Program-made: the position numbers and the translations under genes
Shown: positions 15,788 through 24,792 of the stretch, piece by piece
Numbering within the stretch: position 1 is the stretch's first letter
Layout: every line of letters begins with the position of its first letter
Source of the DNA: Leptolinea sp. UBA5203
Lineage (GTDB): Bacteria > Chloroflexota > Anaerolineae > Anaerolineales > Anaerolineaceae
Direction of reading: 5' to 3'
DNA: 64,000 nt
NCBI GenBank assembly: GCA_002412765.1
Contig: DHVR01000037.1
Coordinates: 111,848 to 175,847 of the forward strand
Notes under the pieces: generated by a model
Databases searched by the model: none
What the model was told of the DNA's origin: nothing
What the model saw: only the letters and a program-made list of their open reading frames with translations

Positions 15788-16984
15788 TCAAGACTGCATC
15801 TCCGCAACCAATTGGGTGATCTCATCCCGCCAGTGTTGAATGATCTCCAATTGCTCCGCCAATTTCTGGGGATTCTTTTCATAGCCGCTGGCTAAGCTGC
15901 CCAAATGGGCATAATAGGACTCCAATTGATTTAACCTGGCGATACGAGCCTTCGACGGTTTCTCGTTTCGGCGTAAACCGTCTTCTAAACTGGCTAATTC
16001 ATCCAGCCACTGTTCCACGGCCATACCGGCGCTTTTTTTGAAATCTCGAAGCACCCATTGACGCTCAAACAGGGGTCTTTCTTGCCAACCCTGCGACTGT
16101 TCTTTTAGTGTCTGACTCACCCGGTCAGCCAGGATTAAGATCTTCGCTGCCGTCTTGGCTGCCAGAGAGGTTGGCGCCTCAGAATCGGATTCCAAATCTA
16201 CACCCGCCGCAATCAGAGCTTGCTTGGAGCCGATTTCCTGCCCGCGGAATTGTTCCGCCAGTGCCACCGCAGCCGCAAACCCTGCGCCGGCTTCTTCCAC
16301 CGAAATGATGTGCGCCTCGCTGAGCGCATAAAACTCCTCCACGGATTTGCCGTACAGGGGAGCCAACTGTTCGATGCCGGCTTTCGCACCCGGCGTGCGC
16401 ACCAGCCCCGGTCCGATAGTAAAGGCATGCACACCGGTGCCTTCCAGCTCCACATCCAGGGTAGTCGCCAGATGCACCTGAGCGGCCTTGAAGGATTCGT
16501 AAGCGCCCATATAGGCCACACCCACCGAGGAAACGCAGGCAAATACGCCGTAATCTCTCTCCAGCATACCGGGCAGAAAGGCTTTAGCCATCAAGACCGG
16601 CGCACGAAAATTGACCCCGTAACTGGCATCCCAATCTTGAATACGGACGTCCTGCACCGCGCCCATTGGGGTCAGGGTGGCATTATTGATCACAATATCC
16701 ATCTTGCCAAAAGACTTTTCAGCCTGGCGTTTTAAGTTATTGATGGCAGATTCACTAGCAACGTCGGTATGGATAAATTTCACCCGTTCGCTGCCAAAGC
16801 TTTCTGACAATTCCTTTTCCACGGACTGGCCGTTCTTTTTATCGATCTCTGCCAGAATTACATTGGCGCCCAGCCACAATAAACTACGCGCCGTCTCCAC
16901 GCCAATCCCGCGCCCAGCCCCGCTGATAACCGCCACCTGCCCCGCCAGTGACTGGGGTGTTAAGCTGCTTTTTTCTAAAATCAT
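15788..16984 (-). CDS. Short-chain dehydrogenase/reductase with a helical C-terminal extension
   Basis: A 398-residue protein. Residues 1 to about 250 are a classical SDR: GAGRGIG (22-28) for NAD(P), NNA (100-102), S152/S153 and the Y162-x3-K166 pair. Beyond about 250, where classical SDRs end, some 145 residues of predicted helix with Glu/Leu/Arg repeats follow (QGWQERPLFERQWVLRD..., ARIARLNQLESYYAHLGSLASGY). I do not recognise that part; it may be a partner-binding or oligomerisation domain. GGAGG precedes the ATG. No operon partner. Confidence 0.82.
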   Translation of the reverse strand: MILEKSSLTPQSLAGQVAVISGAGRGIGVETARSLLWLGANVILAEIDKKNGQSVEKELSESFGSERVKFIHTDVASESAINNLKRQAEKSFGKMDIVINNATLTPMGAVQDVRIQDWDASYGVNFRAPVLMAKAFLPGMLERDYGVFACVSSVGVAYMGAYESFKAAQVHLATTLDVELEGTGVHAFTIGPGLVRTPGAKAGIEQLAPLYGKSVEEFYALSEAHIISVEEAGAGFAAAVALAEQFRGQEIGSKQALIAAGVDLESDSEAPTSLAAKTAAKILILADRVSQTLKEQSQGWQERPLFERQWVLRDFKKSAGMAVEQWLDELASLEDGLRRNEKPSKARIARLNQLESYYAHLGSLASGYEKNPQKLAEQLEIIQHWRDEITQLVAEMQS

Positions 16985-17033
16985 TTTTCATTTCCTCCCA
17001 CACGAAGAATAATGAACCAAAAGAAATTTGGTA

Positions 17034-17068
17034 CAAAAAAACCGCTGATCCGGTTTGGGCAGCGGTTT
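17034..17068 (-). terminator. Intrinsic terminator downstream of tRNA-Arg
   Basis: AACCGCTG and CAGCGGTT pair; on the minus strand the stem is followed by a run of seven T. It lies about 15 bp past the tRNA 3' end. Confidence 0.8.
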
Positions 17069-17080
17069 TCCTGAAGGGTG

Positions 17081-17153
17081 TGCCCCAGAAGGGAATCGAA
17101 CCCCCAACCTAAGCGTTAGGAGTGCTTCGCTCTGTCCATTGAGCTACTGGGGC
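17081..17153 (-). tRNA. tRNA-Arg(CCT)
   Basis: Minus strand: acceptor GCCCCAG/CTGGGGC, D arm GCTC...GAGC, anticodon loop CTCCTAA with anticodon CCT (reads AGG), T loop TTCGATT, discriminator A. CCA is not encoded. One mismatch closes the anticodon stem. Confidence 0.93.
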
Positions 17154-17568
17154 GACTGTTTTTATTATAGCATCCCTAAAATTTCACGGCAAGGTTCGCT
17201 TTTTATCAATGCTACTTATATGGAAAACCGTTGAAATCGCAACCTCTACACCAGGGTTACCCCTACCAGGCAATTACCAACCACCAATTAGTTGCTCAAT
17301 GCAGACCAAATTACCATGATACCTATCACCCGGTTGTATGGCAGTTTCAGGATATATCCAGAAATCAAGGAAAATCCAGGAAGAACCAAAATAACCTGTC
17401 TACCTGACCAGTTCCAGACTCCCCCCTCAACGGGGGAATGATTCCTCCCAGAAAGGTAAACTGTGTGATGTAAGATAACAAACCTTTATGGGTACGCATG
17501 TGACAAGAATACTGACACTGGAATACCCAATAGATACGTTAGATATGCCTGCCCGAAGGAGATACCCT
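17154..17568. other. Intergenic region without a gene
   Basis: No credible ORF. A short CCCCC-TCAAC-GGGGG stem-loop lies at 17422-17436. Promoters for the diverging tRNA-Arg and nitrilase-family genes should be here but were not identified. Confidence 0.5.
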
Positions 17569-18522
17569 ATGAAGCAACTCACTCTTGCCGCTGCCCAGAT
17601 AACTTGTCAGGATGGAAATGTTCAGGAAAATCTGAAGCATGCCACCAGTATGGCCGAACAAGCGCATCATCAAAGCGCACAACTCGTCCTATTTCCTGAA
17701 TTTATGCCGCAGGGGTATCTATTGACCCCGGCCCTATGGGACTCCGCAGAACCATTCGACGGGCCTACCACCCAATGGTTGAGCGAAACCGCCCGCAACT
17801 TTGGTATATATATTGGTACAAGTTTCTTGGAAGTCAAAAACGGACATTTCCTTAACACCTTTGCATTGGCTGAACCTTCCGGAAAAATTGTTGGTACGGT
17901 GCGAAAACGCAACCCTTCAATGTGGGAAGCATACTTTTTTAAGGGCGAAACAGGCTTGCCCTATCTTGACACTGATCTCGGACGGATTGGCGTGGGTATT
18001 TGCTTCGACAACCACACCCACGAAATCGCCAGCGCCATCCAGCAAAGCAATATTGACCTGATGCTGATGCCGCATTCCTATTGCACCCCCACACAAACAA
18101 CGAAAATGATAACCCAGGCTGATATTGATCAGTTGAATGGGCGGCCAGGCCTGGTGGCCCGCTTGTATAACGAATGGTTCGGCGTCCCGGTGTTGATGTG
18201 CAACAAAAGCGGGACCTGGGATTCCCCTGTTCCTGATATGACGCTTGGTATTCCAAAGGATTTCCGTTTTTCAGGCCGTTCTACCTTGCTGGACGCCGAT
18301 GGCACCCTGCGCGGCGAACTCGGCGACGAAGAAGCATTGCTGGTTGGAACGGTCACACTTGACCCGGCGCGGAAAAAGAAATTTCGCCCACCCAAATACA
18401 GCCGCTATATATATCCTGGCTCAGCAGGGCGCGAAATCATCCGCTTGATGGAGTGGCGCGGCAGCCTGTCTTACACTTTCAGTAAATTACGCAAAGCAAA
18501 AGCTTTTTCCTTCCAAAAATAG
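17569..18522 (+). CDS. Carbon-nitrogen hydrolase (nitrilase superfamily)
   Basis: A 317-residue protein with the full catalytic triad: E44 in LFPEFMPQGY, K113 in GTVRKRNPS and C145 in GVGICFDNHTHE. Family members hydrolyse amides or carbamoyl groups, more rarely nitriles; the substrate is unknown. GAAGGAGA lies 8 nt before ATG 17569, so I prefer it to the upstream ATG at 17488. The insert between Cys and the C-terminus (GRPGLVARLYNEWFGVPVLMCNKSG) is usual. It is followed after 10 bp by a CPBP protease gene, so the two may be cotranscribed. Confidence 0.88.
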   Translation: MKQLTLAAAQITCQDGNVQENLKHATSMAEQAHHQSAQLVLFPEFMPQGYLLTPALWDSAEPFDGPTTQWLSETARNFGIYIGTSFLEVKNGHFLNTFALAEPSGKIVGTVRKRNPSMWEAYFFKGETGLPYLDTDLGRIGVGICFDNHTHEIASAIQQSNIDLMLMPHSYCTPTQTTKMITQADIDQLNGRPGLVARLYNEWFGVPVLMCNKSGTWDSPVPDMTLGIPKDFRFSGRSTLLDADGTLRGELGDEEALLVGTVTLDPARKKKFRPPKYSRYIYPGSAGREIIRLMEWRGSLSYTFSKLRKAKAFSFQK

Positions 18523-18532
18523 GAGCTATCCC

Positions 18533-19369
18533 ATGAATTTAAAATTGTTTTCAAAGCAGCATCCAATTCTTACCTACATCATTTTTACCATCCTCTGGTC
18601 CTTTAGTATCTGGTCATTATTATTCATCTACATCAAACCCGGTGGATTATTGAACAGCGCACCCCCCATCTCTTTTTTGTTTGTTGTTCTGGGTGGATTC
18701 GGCCCAACAATCAGCGGCATCCTGACCACCTGGCTGGCCTATGGCCGGGAAGGATTGCGTGCCCTTTGGGCCAGGATCTGTATTGTGCAGGTGGGGCGCT
18801 GGTGGTTTGCCCTGCTTGTTATTCCTGCTGTAACTGCCCTCACACCACTTTTACGCTGGGCTGCTGGCTACCCGTTGGATCCCAACGCCATGTTAAGCCT
18901 GCTTGGACCTGGAATTGCCCTGGGACTCACTGCCGGATTGATGGAAGAAATAGGCTGGCGTGGATTTTTATTACCTCATTTACTCAAACGTCATTCCCCA
19001 ATAACGGCAACCCTCCTTTTAGGTTTGATTTGGGGTGGCTTATGGCATGGATACGCCGATTATTTTGGGCTTGGCGGGCGCGGCCTTGTTTCCCTGTTGC
19101 TAATCATTTTGTTAGGCCCAGTGCTTCTAACCGCCTGGTCCTTCATTATCACCTGGGTCTTTGAACGAACGCGGGGCAGTCTGTTGATTGCGTACTTTAT
19201 GCATGCCAGTTTATCTTCAAGCGCCTTGATATTTGGACAATCCTATACAACACCTGAAGAAGAAATCACCTGGACGGCGATCAGTACTGGGCTGGCCATC
19301 CTAGCGGCTCTTATCATCTGGCTGTTTGTACGACGAAACGATAAGTCAAATCTAGAAGCAGTGTTTTAA
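18533..19369 (+). CDS. CPBP-family intramembrane metalloprotease
   Basis: A 278-residue protein with about eight transmembrane segments. The family motifs are visible: EEIGWRGFLLPHL (EExxxR) followed by GLIWGGLWHGYADYF, supplying the Glu and His metal ligands in the membrane. Members are related to Rce1 and Abi proteins and act in protein processing or self-immunity to peptides. It starts 10 bp after the nitrilase-family gene, with GGAGCTATCCC as ribosome site. Substrate unknown. Confidence 0.85.
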   Translation: MNLKLFSKQHPILTYIIFTILWSFSIWSLLFIYIKPGGLLNSAPPISFLFVVLGGFGPTISGILTTWLAYGREGLRALWARICIVQVGRWWFALLVIPAVTALTPLLRWAAGYPLDPNAMLSLLGPGIALGLTAGLMEEIGWRGFLLPHLLKRHSPITATLLLGLIWGGLWHGYADYFGLGGRGLVSLLLIILLGPVLLTAWSFIITWVFERTRGSLLIAYFMHASLSSSALIFGQSYTTPEEEITWTAISTGLAILAALIIWLFVRRNDKSNLEAVF

Positions 19370-19550
19370 AATCAAATGAGACAGGCCTTAGGAGTTTTGC
19401 AATCAGAACAACCTGAGAAACCGTCTGCACGCTCTCCTTATAGGCAGTTATTGTTTTTTGAATAATCGAGGAAATGAATCGATTGAAAAAATTCAAGACA
19501 AACAATTTCCAAGAATAAATGTTCTCAAATAAAAAAGGTAGGTGATAACC

Positions 19551-19853
19551 ATGATTACAGAAATTATCGAGTTCAAACTTAAAGAAAACATCAATGAAGA
19601 AAATTTTTTAACTGAAGCAAAAATTTTTGCTGAATATTTTAAGGCAACATTCAAGGGATTTGTCGACATGGAATTCACGAAAGGAGAAGATAAGTGGGTA
19701 AGCATCTTGCATTGGGATTCCATGGTAGATGTCCTGGCTTGTGGAGAAGTTTTGCGAACCAACCCTCAGGAAATCGCTGAGTATGCTGCCATGACGGATC
19801 GCCCTTCTACAAAACTAACTTTTCTTGAACAAAAGTTAATTGAGAAGAAATAA
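19551..19853 (+). CDS. Small dimeric alpha-beta barrel-like protein
   Basis: A 100-residue protein: MITEIIEFKLKENINEENFLTEAKIF, then a FVDMEFTKGEDKWVSILHWDSM strand pair and a C-terminal helix. The pattern fits the antibiotic-biosynthesis-monooxygenase-like ferredoxin fold, which includes many small enzymes and uncharacterised proteins. AAGGTAGGTG before ATG 19551 decides the start over the GTG at 19542. No catalytic residue can be assigned. It is alone between the CPBP gene and tRNA-Gly. Confidence 0.6.
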   Translation: MITEIIEFKLKENINEENFLTEAKIFAEYFKATFKGFVDMEFTKGEDKWVSILHWDSMVDVLACGEVLRTNPQEIAEYAAMTDRPSTKLTFLEQKLIEKK

Positions 19854-19942
19854 GTTGGATGGGTAACATGCTCAGGAAAACCGGTTTTTGATTTCTCGGA
19901 TTGATCATGAGCTTGACTGCTACAAAATCAGATTTCGAACGC

Positions 19943-19970
19943 TTGACCAAGTACCGAAGTGGGTTATAAT
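19943..19970 (+). promoter_or_regulatory. Promoter of tRNA-Gly
   Basis: TTGACC (19943-19948) and a consensus TATAAT (19965-19970) are separated by 16 bp; the tRNA starts 10 bp after the -10. Confidence 0.75.
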
Positions 19971-19980
19971 AAGGTCAGAT

Positions 19981-20052
19981 GCGGGAGTCGCCAAGTGGTA
20001 AGGCATCAGCCTTCCAAGCTGATATTCGCGGGTCCGAATCCCGTCTCCCGCT
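19981..20052 (+). tRNA. tRNA-Gly(TCC)
   Basis: Acceptor GCGGGAG/CTCCCGC, D arm GCC..GGC, anticodon loop CTTCCAA with anticodon TCC (reads GGA), T arm CGGG-TCCGAAT-CCCG, discriminator T as usual for Gly. CCA is not encoded. Confidence 0.95.
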
Positions 20053-20282
20053 CAATCCCTGTAAATGATCCGACGCCAAACGGATCATTTTTATTTTAAT
20101 CAGCCAGCACATTTCATCACTAACCCGGTTTATTTTCTTTGATTTCGTGGCATAATAGATTTAATTCATTCTCCGCCCAGATTTACTCCCATCACTCTGA
20201 CAATATACCCCAACCCCAGGCGGTTTTTCTTCCAATGAAAGCCTGCTAAAAATGGCGGCTTTGTATGTCCGGGAGGCAATCC

Positions 20283-20963
20283 ATGAAATTCAACCATTTG
20301 ATCGTCCTTTTCTTTATTCTTCTCACTCTATGGTCCAGCGCCTGCAACCTGACCACCATGCTGCAGCCCACCGCCACACCCACCCTGAGTTCAACGCCGC
20401 CATCCACCCTCACCTACACACCTACCCAGGCCGCCACACCGTCACCAACCATCACGCCGAGTGCGACCATGCAGCCCTCGCTTACCTTACACCCCACCAT
20501 CACCCAAAGTTCTACTTCCTCTACGGGCAGCATTTCCGGGGTGCTGTGGCATGATATTTGTAAATTTACCGGCGGCCAGGGCGGCGAACCGGTAGTGCTG
20601 GGTCAGGGTTGTGTTCAATGGGGTTCCGCAGCGGGAGAATTTGGTCCCAACCAGGTGTATGATTCCTATGAGAGTGGTTGGGGCGGGGTGACACTGCATA
20701 TTGGTGCAGGCGCCTGTCCATCCACAGGCTTTGGTACCGCACTCACCGACGCGAATGGAAATTACAAATTTTATGTCATGCCGCCTGGCACTTATTGCAT
20801 CTCCTACAGCCCGCTCACGGATGGCAATGACAGCATCCTCATCCCCGGCGGGGCAACATTCCCGGCCCGTGGAGAAGCTGGCCTTTCCCGCACGGTTAAT
20901 CTTGGTGCCGGCGAAAACAAAACCGGTATCCAGTTCGGTTACGCCTGGCAGTTTTATAATTGA
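20283..20963 (+). CDS. Lipoprotein with SdrD B-like carboxypeptidase-regulatory domain
   Basis: A 226-residue protein with a signal peptide and lipobox WSSAC, then a low-complexity Thr/Pro/Ser linker of about 60 residues, then a beta-sandwich domain: GSISGVLWHDICKF at its start and TDANGNYKFYVMPPGTYCISYS, the hallmark of Cna-B/SdrD-type domains. Such domains act as rigid stalks or adhesion modules on the cell surface. GGGAGG lies 6 nt before ATG 20283, which I prefer to 20265. Function unknown. Confidence 0.78.
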   Translation: MKFNHLIVLFFILLTLWSSACNLTTMLQPTATPTLSSTPPSTLTYTPTQAATPSPTITPSATMQPSLTLHPTITQSSTSSTGSISGVLWHDICKFTGGQGGEPVVLGQGCVQWGSAAGEFGPNQVYDSYESGWGGVTLHIGAGACPSTGFGTALTDANGNYKFYVMPPGTYCISYSPLTDGNDSILIPGGATFPARGEAGLSRTVNLGAGENKTGIQFGYAWQFYN

Positions 20964-21283
20964 CAGAACGGGAACCAAGCAGCACATATTGGGCTCGGAC
21001 GTCATTAAGTGAGTGATGATCCTTTCAATACTCTGCCATTACAAAATCGGCCTTCGTGTTATGGTTGAATCGGGTAACTATTCAATCCACCGACATCCAC
21101 AACAACACTGGTGATACCCAACAGAAGACACCCGTACCTATCCGATAAGAATGCGGGTTTAATGACACACTGCCAGAGCACCAAGGTTGAATTCAAATAT
21201 ATTGGAATGTTTTCCCAATCAAAGGGAAGAAAAATCGATCATAATTCCTTAAGTTTCGTTCTCCAAACGCCTTTTATCGTTAT
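20964..21283. other. Intergenic region between converging genes
   Basis: I see no gene, no clear terminator and no repeat in this 320-bp stretch. Confidence 0.4.
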
Positions 21284-21817
21284 TTATCGGTCAATGTTTT
21301 TATTGACCTTACCCATGACTAGGCCCAAGAGAATGGCAAACAAGAAAAACAGCCCCGCAGCGATACTGAATTGCAACCGGTCGGAAGCGGTAAGATCGCC
21401 GAATATGGCTCCCGCTGCAAAAGCAAGCGCTCCAAGCAAAAACATCGTGAAAGAGAAAGATATGGCGATGATGAAACGCTTGTTTCGCGCTTCACGGCTG
21501 GGCACATCACTGAACGACTCGGGGCGCTCGTCTGTGTACAACTTGCGCCAGACGTGTGCGCTGGCCATCTGCCCAACATACTCCCAGCCAAATTCTTCAT
21601 AAGTCTGCTTATAATCTTTTTTCGCCGTGAATTGCATATCGACAACGTACCGGTATTTTCTGGGCTCCGATTTTTCAAACCGCATGGCGATGGAGCTCCA
21701 TTGACCGATCTTTACCGGATGCCAGCCCGCAGCCGCGAGCTCCTCGAACCAACGTTCATAATCCGCTGGGACAACGTATTTAAACGCCGAACAGAAGAAC
21801 ATTTTTTTATTTTTCAT
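21284..21817 (-). CDS. DUF2812 membrane protein
   Basis: A 177-residue protein: cytoplasmic N-terminal domain (WFEELAAAGWHPVKIGQW ... YRYVVDMQ ... YEEFGWEYVGQM) typical of DUF2812, then two transmembrane helices at about 114-135 and 145-165. Genes of this family are regularly cotranscribed with a PadR regulator, and here the start overlaps the PadR stop by 4 nt (ATGA). Function unknown; with the regulator it may be part of an envelope stress response. Confidence 0.85.
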   Translation of the reverse strand: MKNKKMFFCSAFKYVVPADYERWFEELAAAGWHPVKIGQWSSIAMRFEKSEPRKYRYVVDMQFTAKKDYKQTYEEFGWEYVGQMASAHVWRKLYTDERPESFSDVPSREARNKRFIIAISFSFTMFLLGALAFAAGAIFGDLTASDRLQFSIAAGLFFLFAILLGLVMGKVNKNIDR

Positions 21818-22131
21818 AATAACGCCTCCAAATTGAGATAAATTTCCTTAATCCTTTTTGCTTCCTCTAGTAGTATTTGCTCCCCTATATCTGTAATTAG
21901 GTAGAGTTTTTTACGCTCAATTTCCCTTGTGGGGACTATCAGGCAATCCTCTTCGAGCTTTCCCAAGCTCTGATAAAGGGTACCCGCACCAAGCACGATG
22001 CGCCCATCTGTCAATTTTTTGACATGCTGCATGACACCATACCCATACCGCTCTTCTCTGAGCGAAAGGAGTATATACAGCATGGTTTCGCTCATTGGAA
22101 TGAAACGTTTTTGGATCTTTTCCATATTCAT
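21814..22131 (-). CDS. PadR-family transcriptional repressor
   Basis: A 105-residue winged-helix regulator: ETMLYILLSLREERYGYGVMQHV, then GAGTLYQSLGKLEEDCLI and a C-terminal helix for dimerisation, matching PadR. It overlaps the DUF2812 gene by 4 nt, and its promoter (22182-22210) is covered by palindromes, so autoregulation is expected. The inducing signal is unknown. Confidence 0.88.
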   Translation of the reverse strand: MNMEKIQKRFIPMSETMLYILLSLREERYGYGVMQHVKKLTDGRIVLGAGTLYQSLGKLEEDCLIVPTREIERKKLYLITDIGEQILLEEAKRIKEIYLNLEALL

Positions 22132-22144
22132 TTGTTGACCTCTC

Positions 22145-22210
22145 TATATCACAACAAACTGTATCGCGTTGTGATATATATATCATACATCACGGTGTGA
22201 TATATGTCAA
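22145..22210 (-). promoter_or_regulatory. Promoter with nested operators for padR-DUF2812
   Basis: On the minus strand TTGACA (22210-22205) and TATGAT (22187-22182) are 17 bp apart. Two inverted repeats overlie it: TATATCACAAC/GTTGTGATATA (22145-22155 with 22168-22178) and ATATCA...TGATAT sequences around 22178-22205. Confidence 0.7.
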
Positions 22211-22500
22211 GTATATTTAAAAAACGCAGTGTTTCGTGAAATAATCGGCATTGGCGTAGGTTGAGGTTGAGCCGGGGACCAGGCAACCTGCCAGTTTATA
22301 AACCAACCCCGGAGATAACCAACCAGGGACACCATCACCCATCAGTAGAAAAACAGTGGAGATTATTACAACTACTACCTATCAACAAAAGCATTACTTG
22401 CATTAAACGATGCCCGAGCAGTGTTACTTTACCTGCCATAGTTACCGAAATAAATAATGGCTTAGGTTTATTTGTTCTAATTTACATATTCTTGGGAGTT
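22211..22500. other. Intergenic region downstream of the PARIS locus
   Basis: No gene. A GGTTGAGCCGGGG motif at about 22264 and a related CCGG..AACC stretch recall the motif at about 2649 and 51427, suggesting a worn dispersed repeat. Confidence 0.4.
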
Positions 22501-23430
22501 TTAACTAATGGATGAAATAATTTTATTTTTAACGAAATAATCCTGTAATGATTTGGGTAAAATTATTCTTGGCCCCAATATTTCAATGGCATTCGCTTCT
22601 CCGATTGTTGTACGAATATTGACATTATTTCCACCCTCAATTAAAAGCAATTCCCTCAATTTTTCTAAGAATTTAATAAAAAACCAAAGCTCATATTTCC
22701 CTCGAATATATTTTTTTGGTTCATTTTTACTTAATTCCAAAATTACGTTTGGTAATTCGATATACAAATTATCTGGAATCTCAATACTAAAAACTTGTTC
22801 TAGGTATGAAAATATGCTATCTTCAGACACGGGCTCTAGTTCAAAATCAGTGGAAAAAATGAATAATTTTCCTAATTTCACATTATCTAAACATGGTTTA
22901 AGCCCATTTCTTCTAACAAAGATTATCCATGCAGACATTGGCAGCATACTTTTATAAAATTTATCCAATTCAGTTCTGAATCTATCAGAAATAATTTCAT
23001 ATGGGATTGAGTAATTCTTAATATTATAAAGCTCTTCCCAAACACGACGCAACATATTCTCAGTAACTATATAATTTTCTATGGAATAATATTCCGTCAC
23101 AAAGATATTCGAACGAACAATATTTTCCTCACCTATGTAATCTGAATGGTCTTTATCTACAAAAAATAAAATTCTTGATTTCTTATTGGCTAAATTCATC
23201 ACATTTGTATAAATTCTATATACACCATGTTTATTATCGCACTTGTATAAATGTATTTGTCGTATATCTGCTATAACATTGGCTAAAAAACTAAAATAAA
23301 ACGAAGGGTCATCTCGACCTTCGAGAAATGCAAATACATCTTCTTTATTTCTTGGATATTCAGTCACAAACTGTTGATATGCTGCAGTGGGGCTGAATTT
23401 TGCGCTCCTTAGGTCATCTAGAAATGACAT
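22501..23430 (-). CDS. ariB: DUF4435 TOPRIM-like protein, AriB of a PARIS defence system
   Basis: A 309-residue DUF4435 protein, strongly AT-rich. The TOPRIM-type acidic residues are visible: Glu in FAFLEGRDDPSFY, the D-x-D in FFVDKDHSDY, and EYYSIENYI. In characterised PARIS systems AriB is the effector nuclease, released by AriA upon sensing an anti-restriction protein, and shuts down translation by cutting tRNA. Here its ATG follows the TAA of the ATPase gene with no gap, and GGAG lies inside the end of that gene. Gene order and domain content match PARIS; sequence divergence from the studied proteins cannot be judged here. Confidence 0.82.
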   Translation of the reverse strand: MSFLDDLRSAKFSPTAAYQQFVTEYPRNKEDVFAFLEGRDDPSFYFSFLANVIADIRQIHLYKCDNKHGVYRIYTNVMNLANKKSRILFFVDKDHSDYIGEENIVRSNIFVTEYYSIENYIVTENMLRRVWEELYNIKNYSIPYEIISDRFRTELDKFYKSMLPMSAWIIFVRRNGLKPCLDNVKLGKLFIFSTDFELEPVSEDSIFSYLEQVFSIEIPDNLYIELPNVILELSKNEPKKYIRGKYELWFFIKFLEKLRELLLIEGGNNVNIRTTIGEANAIEILGPRIILPKSLQDYFVKNKIISSIS

Positions 23431-24792
23431 TTAAATTAACTCCAAGAATTCTTCAATTGAATGTGCATATTTATCAAATTCATTATCAAATATGAATGGA
23501 GAATGTGTAACAGCAATTATTCCACTACATCTATTTGTCGCTAAAATATCAGGCAAAAATCTTTTTTGCCATGGTACTGATAAAGATAATTCTGGCTCGT
23601 CAATAACAACAAAGAAATCTTTTTGTCCTGATAGATATATATGTGAAAACAATGAAATAATTTGTTTTTCCCCCGAAGAAAGCATTTTTAATTCAATTTG
23701 TATTACTTCATTTCCTTTAATTTTTTGCTGAATCGAAAGTTTAAAAGAAGCATTGTCATATACTAATTCCTTTCCAGAAAGGTATTGATTTCCTACTTTT
23801 ATAAACTCGCGAACGTCAGATTCGCGCGTAAGTTGAGTTTGATATAAATCAATTAATTTCGCCAAAAAATGTGCAACTACTTTATCTTCCTCAGCAACAA
23901 TTCCTTCAGTTCTGATTTTATGAATAATTTCTCGCAGTTTTACTCTTTCCTGCTCTGTTAAAATAACTTGAGGGATACGATTGAGTATTGGTTCAATTGA
24001 GAGTTCATCTATTGTACTTAACTTTGATAACAGATCTGCTGTTCTATAATCACCTTTAATTACATCACGTAAATAAGTTCCTGTTAAATTACTTAGACTA
24101 GATAGCACATAATCTCGGATATCTTCTAGTCTCTTCTTCATCATAATTTCGACATCTTTCATTCCAAATTCAACAAGTTCAATAAACGATGATTTTTCAA
24201 TGTTATGTGACTTTTGATGACGTGATCGATATCTTATTTCATCGAGGTCTATTTGTGGAAAAATGGATTGTAGATCTTGTTCAATACGTCTGTATGTAGG
24301 CAAATACAGAATTTGGTCTGAAAAATTCTGTCGTATCTTTTTTTCAATAGTCAGTAATTTTTTTGATGTCTCTTTTATATCATCTGAATCGCCAATATAC
24401 TTTACAAGTATTTCTTGTGATCTATCTTTATCATTCAGATACTCATCAATATTTGCATAATTATTTTCTTGTTTGGCGAGCATAAGCTCAAATTGACTTC
24501 TTGATAAATTTCTCCTGTTTACTTCGAAAAACTCTCTCCTGTCTGAAGTTAGTAATAAATTACGGTCAAGTACAATTTCTACACTACCAAAGTGAGCAAT
24601 TATCCTTTTGAACTCATATCGGAGCATCTTATTCCATTGGCAAGTAAGGAAATATGTAATTAAATTCGCTACAGTGCTCTTTCCAGTACCATTCTCGCCA
24701 ACTAGCACTAATCTATTACTTTCGATAGGAACGTCGATATTTTCAAGATTATAGAGAGACTCTATTTTAAATCTAGTTAACATTTGAGCCAT
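23431..24792 (-). CDS. ariA: AAA ATPase, AriA of a PARIS defence system
   Basis: A 453-residue ABC-like AAA ATPase. The Walker A motif GENGTGKST lies near residue 32, a SSGEKQII signature and Walker B FFVVIDEPELSL lie near the C-terminus, followed by the VTHSPFIFD switch; a long helical middle region separates them, as in AAA15-type proteins. In PARIS systems AriA forms a scaffold that holds AriB inactive and recognises phage proteins. The start is ambiguous among ATGs at 24804, 24795 and 24792; GGAGGG favours 24792. Base composition is much more AT-rich than the flanks, a sign of horizontal transfer. Confidence 0.82.
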   Translation of the reverse strand: MAQMLTRFKIESLYNLENIDVPIESNRLVLVGENGTGKSTVANLITYFLTCQWNKMLRYEFKRIIAHFGSVEIVLDRNLLLTSDRREFFEVNRRNLSRSQFELMLAKQENNYANIDEYLNDKDRSQEILVKYIGDSDDIKETSKKLLTIEKKIRQNFSDQILYLPTYRRIEQDLQSIFPQIDLDEIRYRSRHQKSHNIEKSSFIELVEFGMKDVEIMMKKRLEDIRDYVLSSLSNLTGTYLRDVIKGDYRTADLLSKLSTIDELSIEPILNRIPQVILTEQERVKLREIIHKIRTEGIVAEEDKVVAHFLAKLIDLYQTQLTRESDVREFIKVGNQYLSGKELVYDNASFKLSIQQKIKGNEVIQIELKMLSSGEKQIISLFSHIYLSGQKDFFVVIDEPELSLSVPWQKRFLPDILATNRCSGIIAVTHSPFIFDNEFDKYAHSIEEFLELI

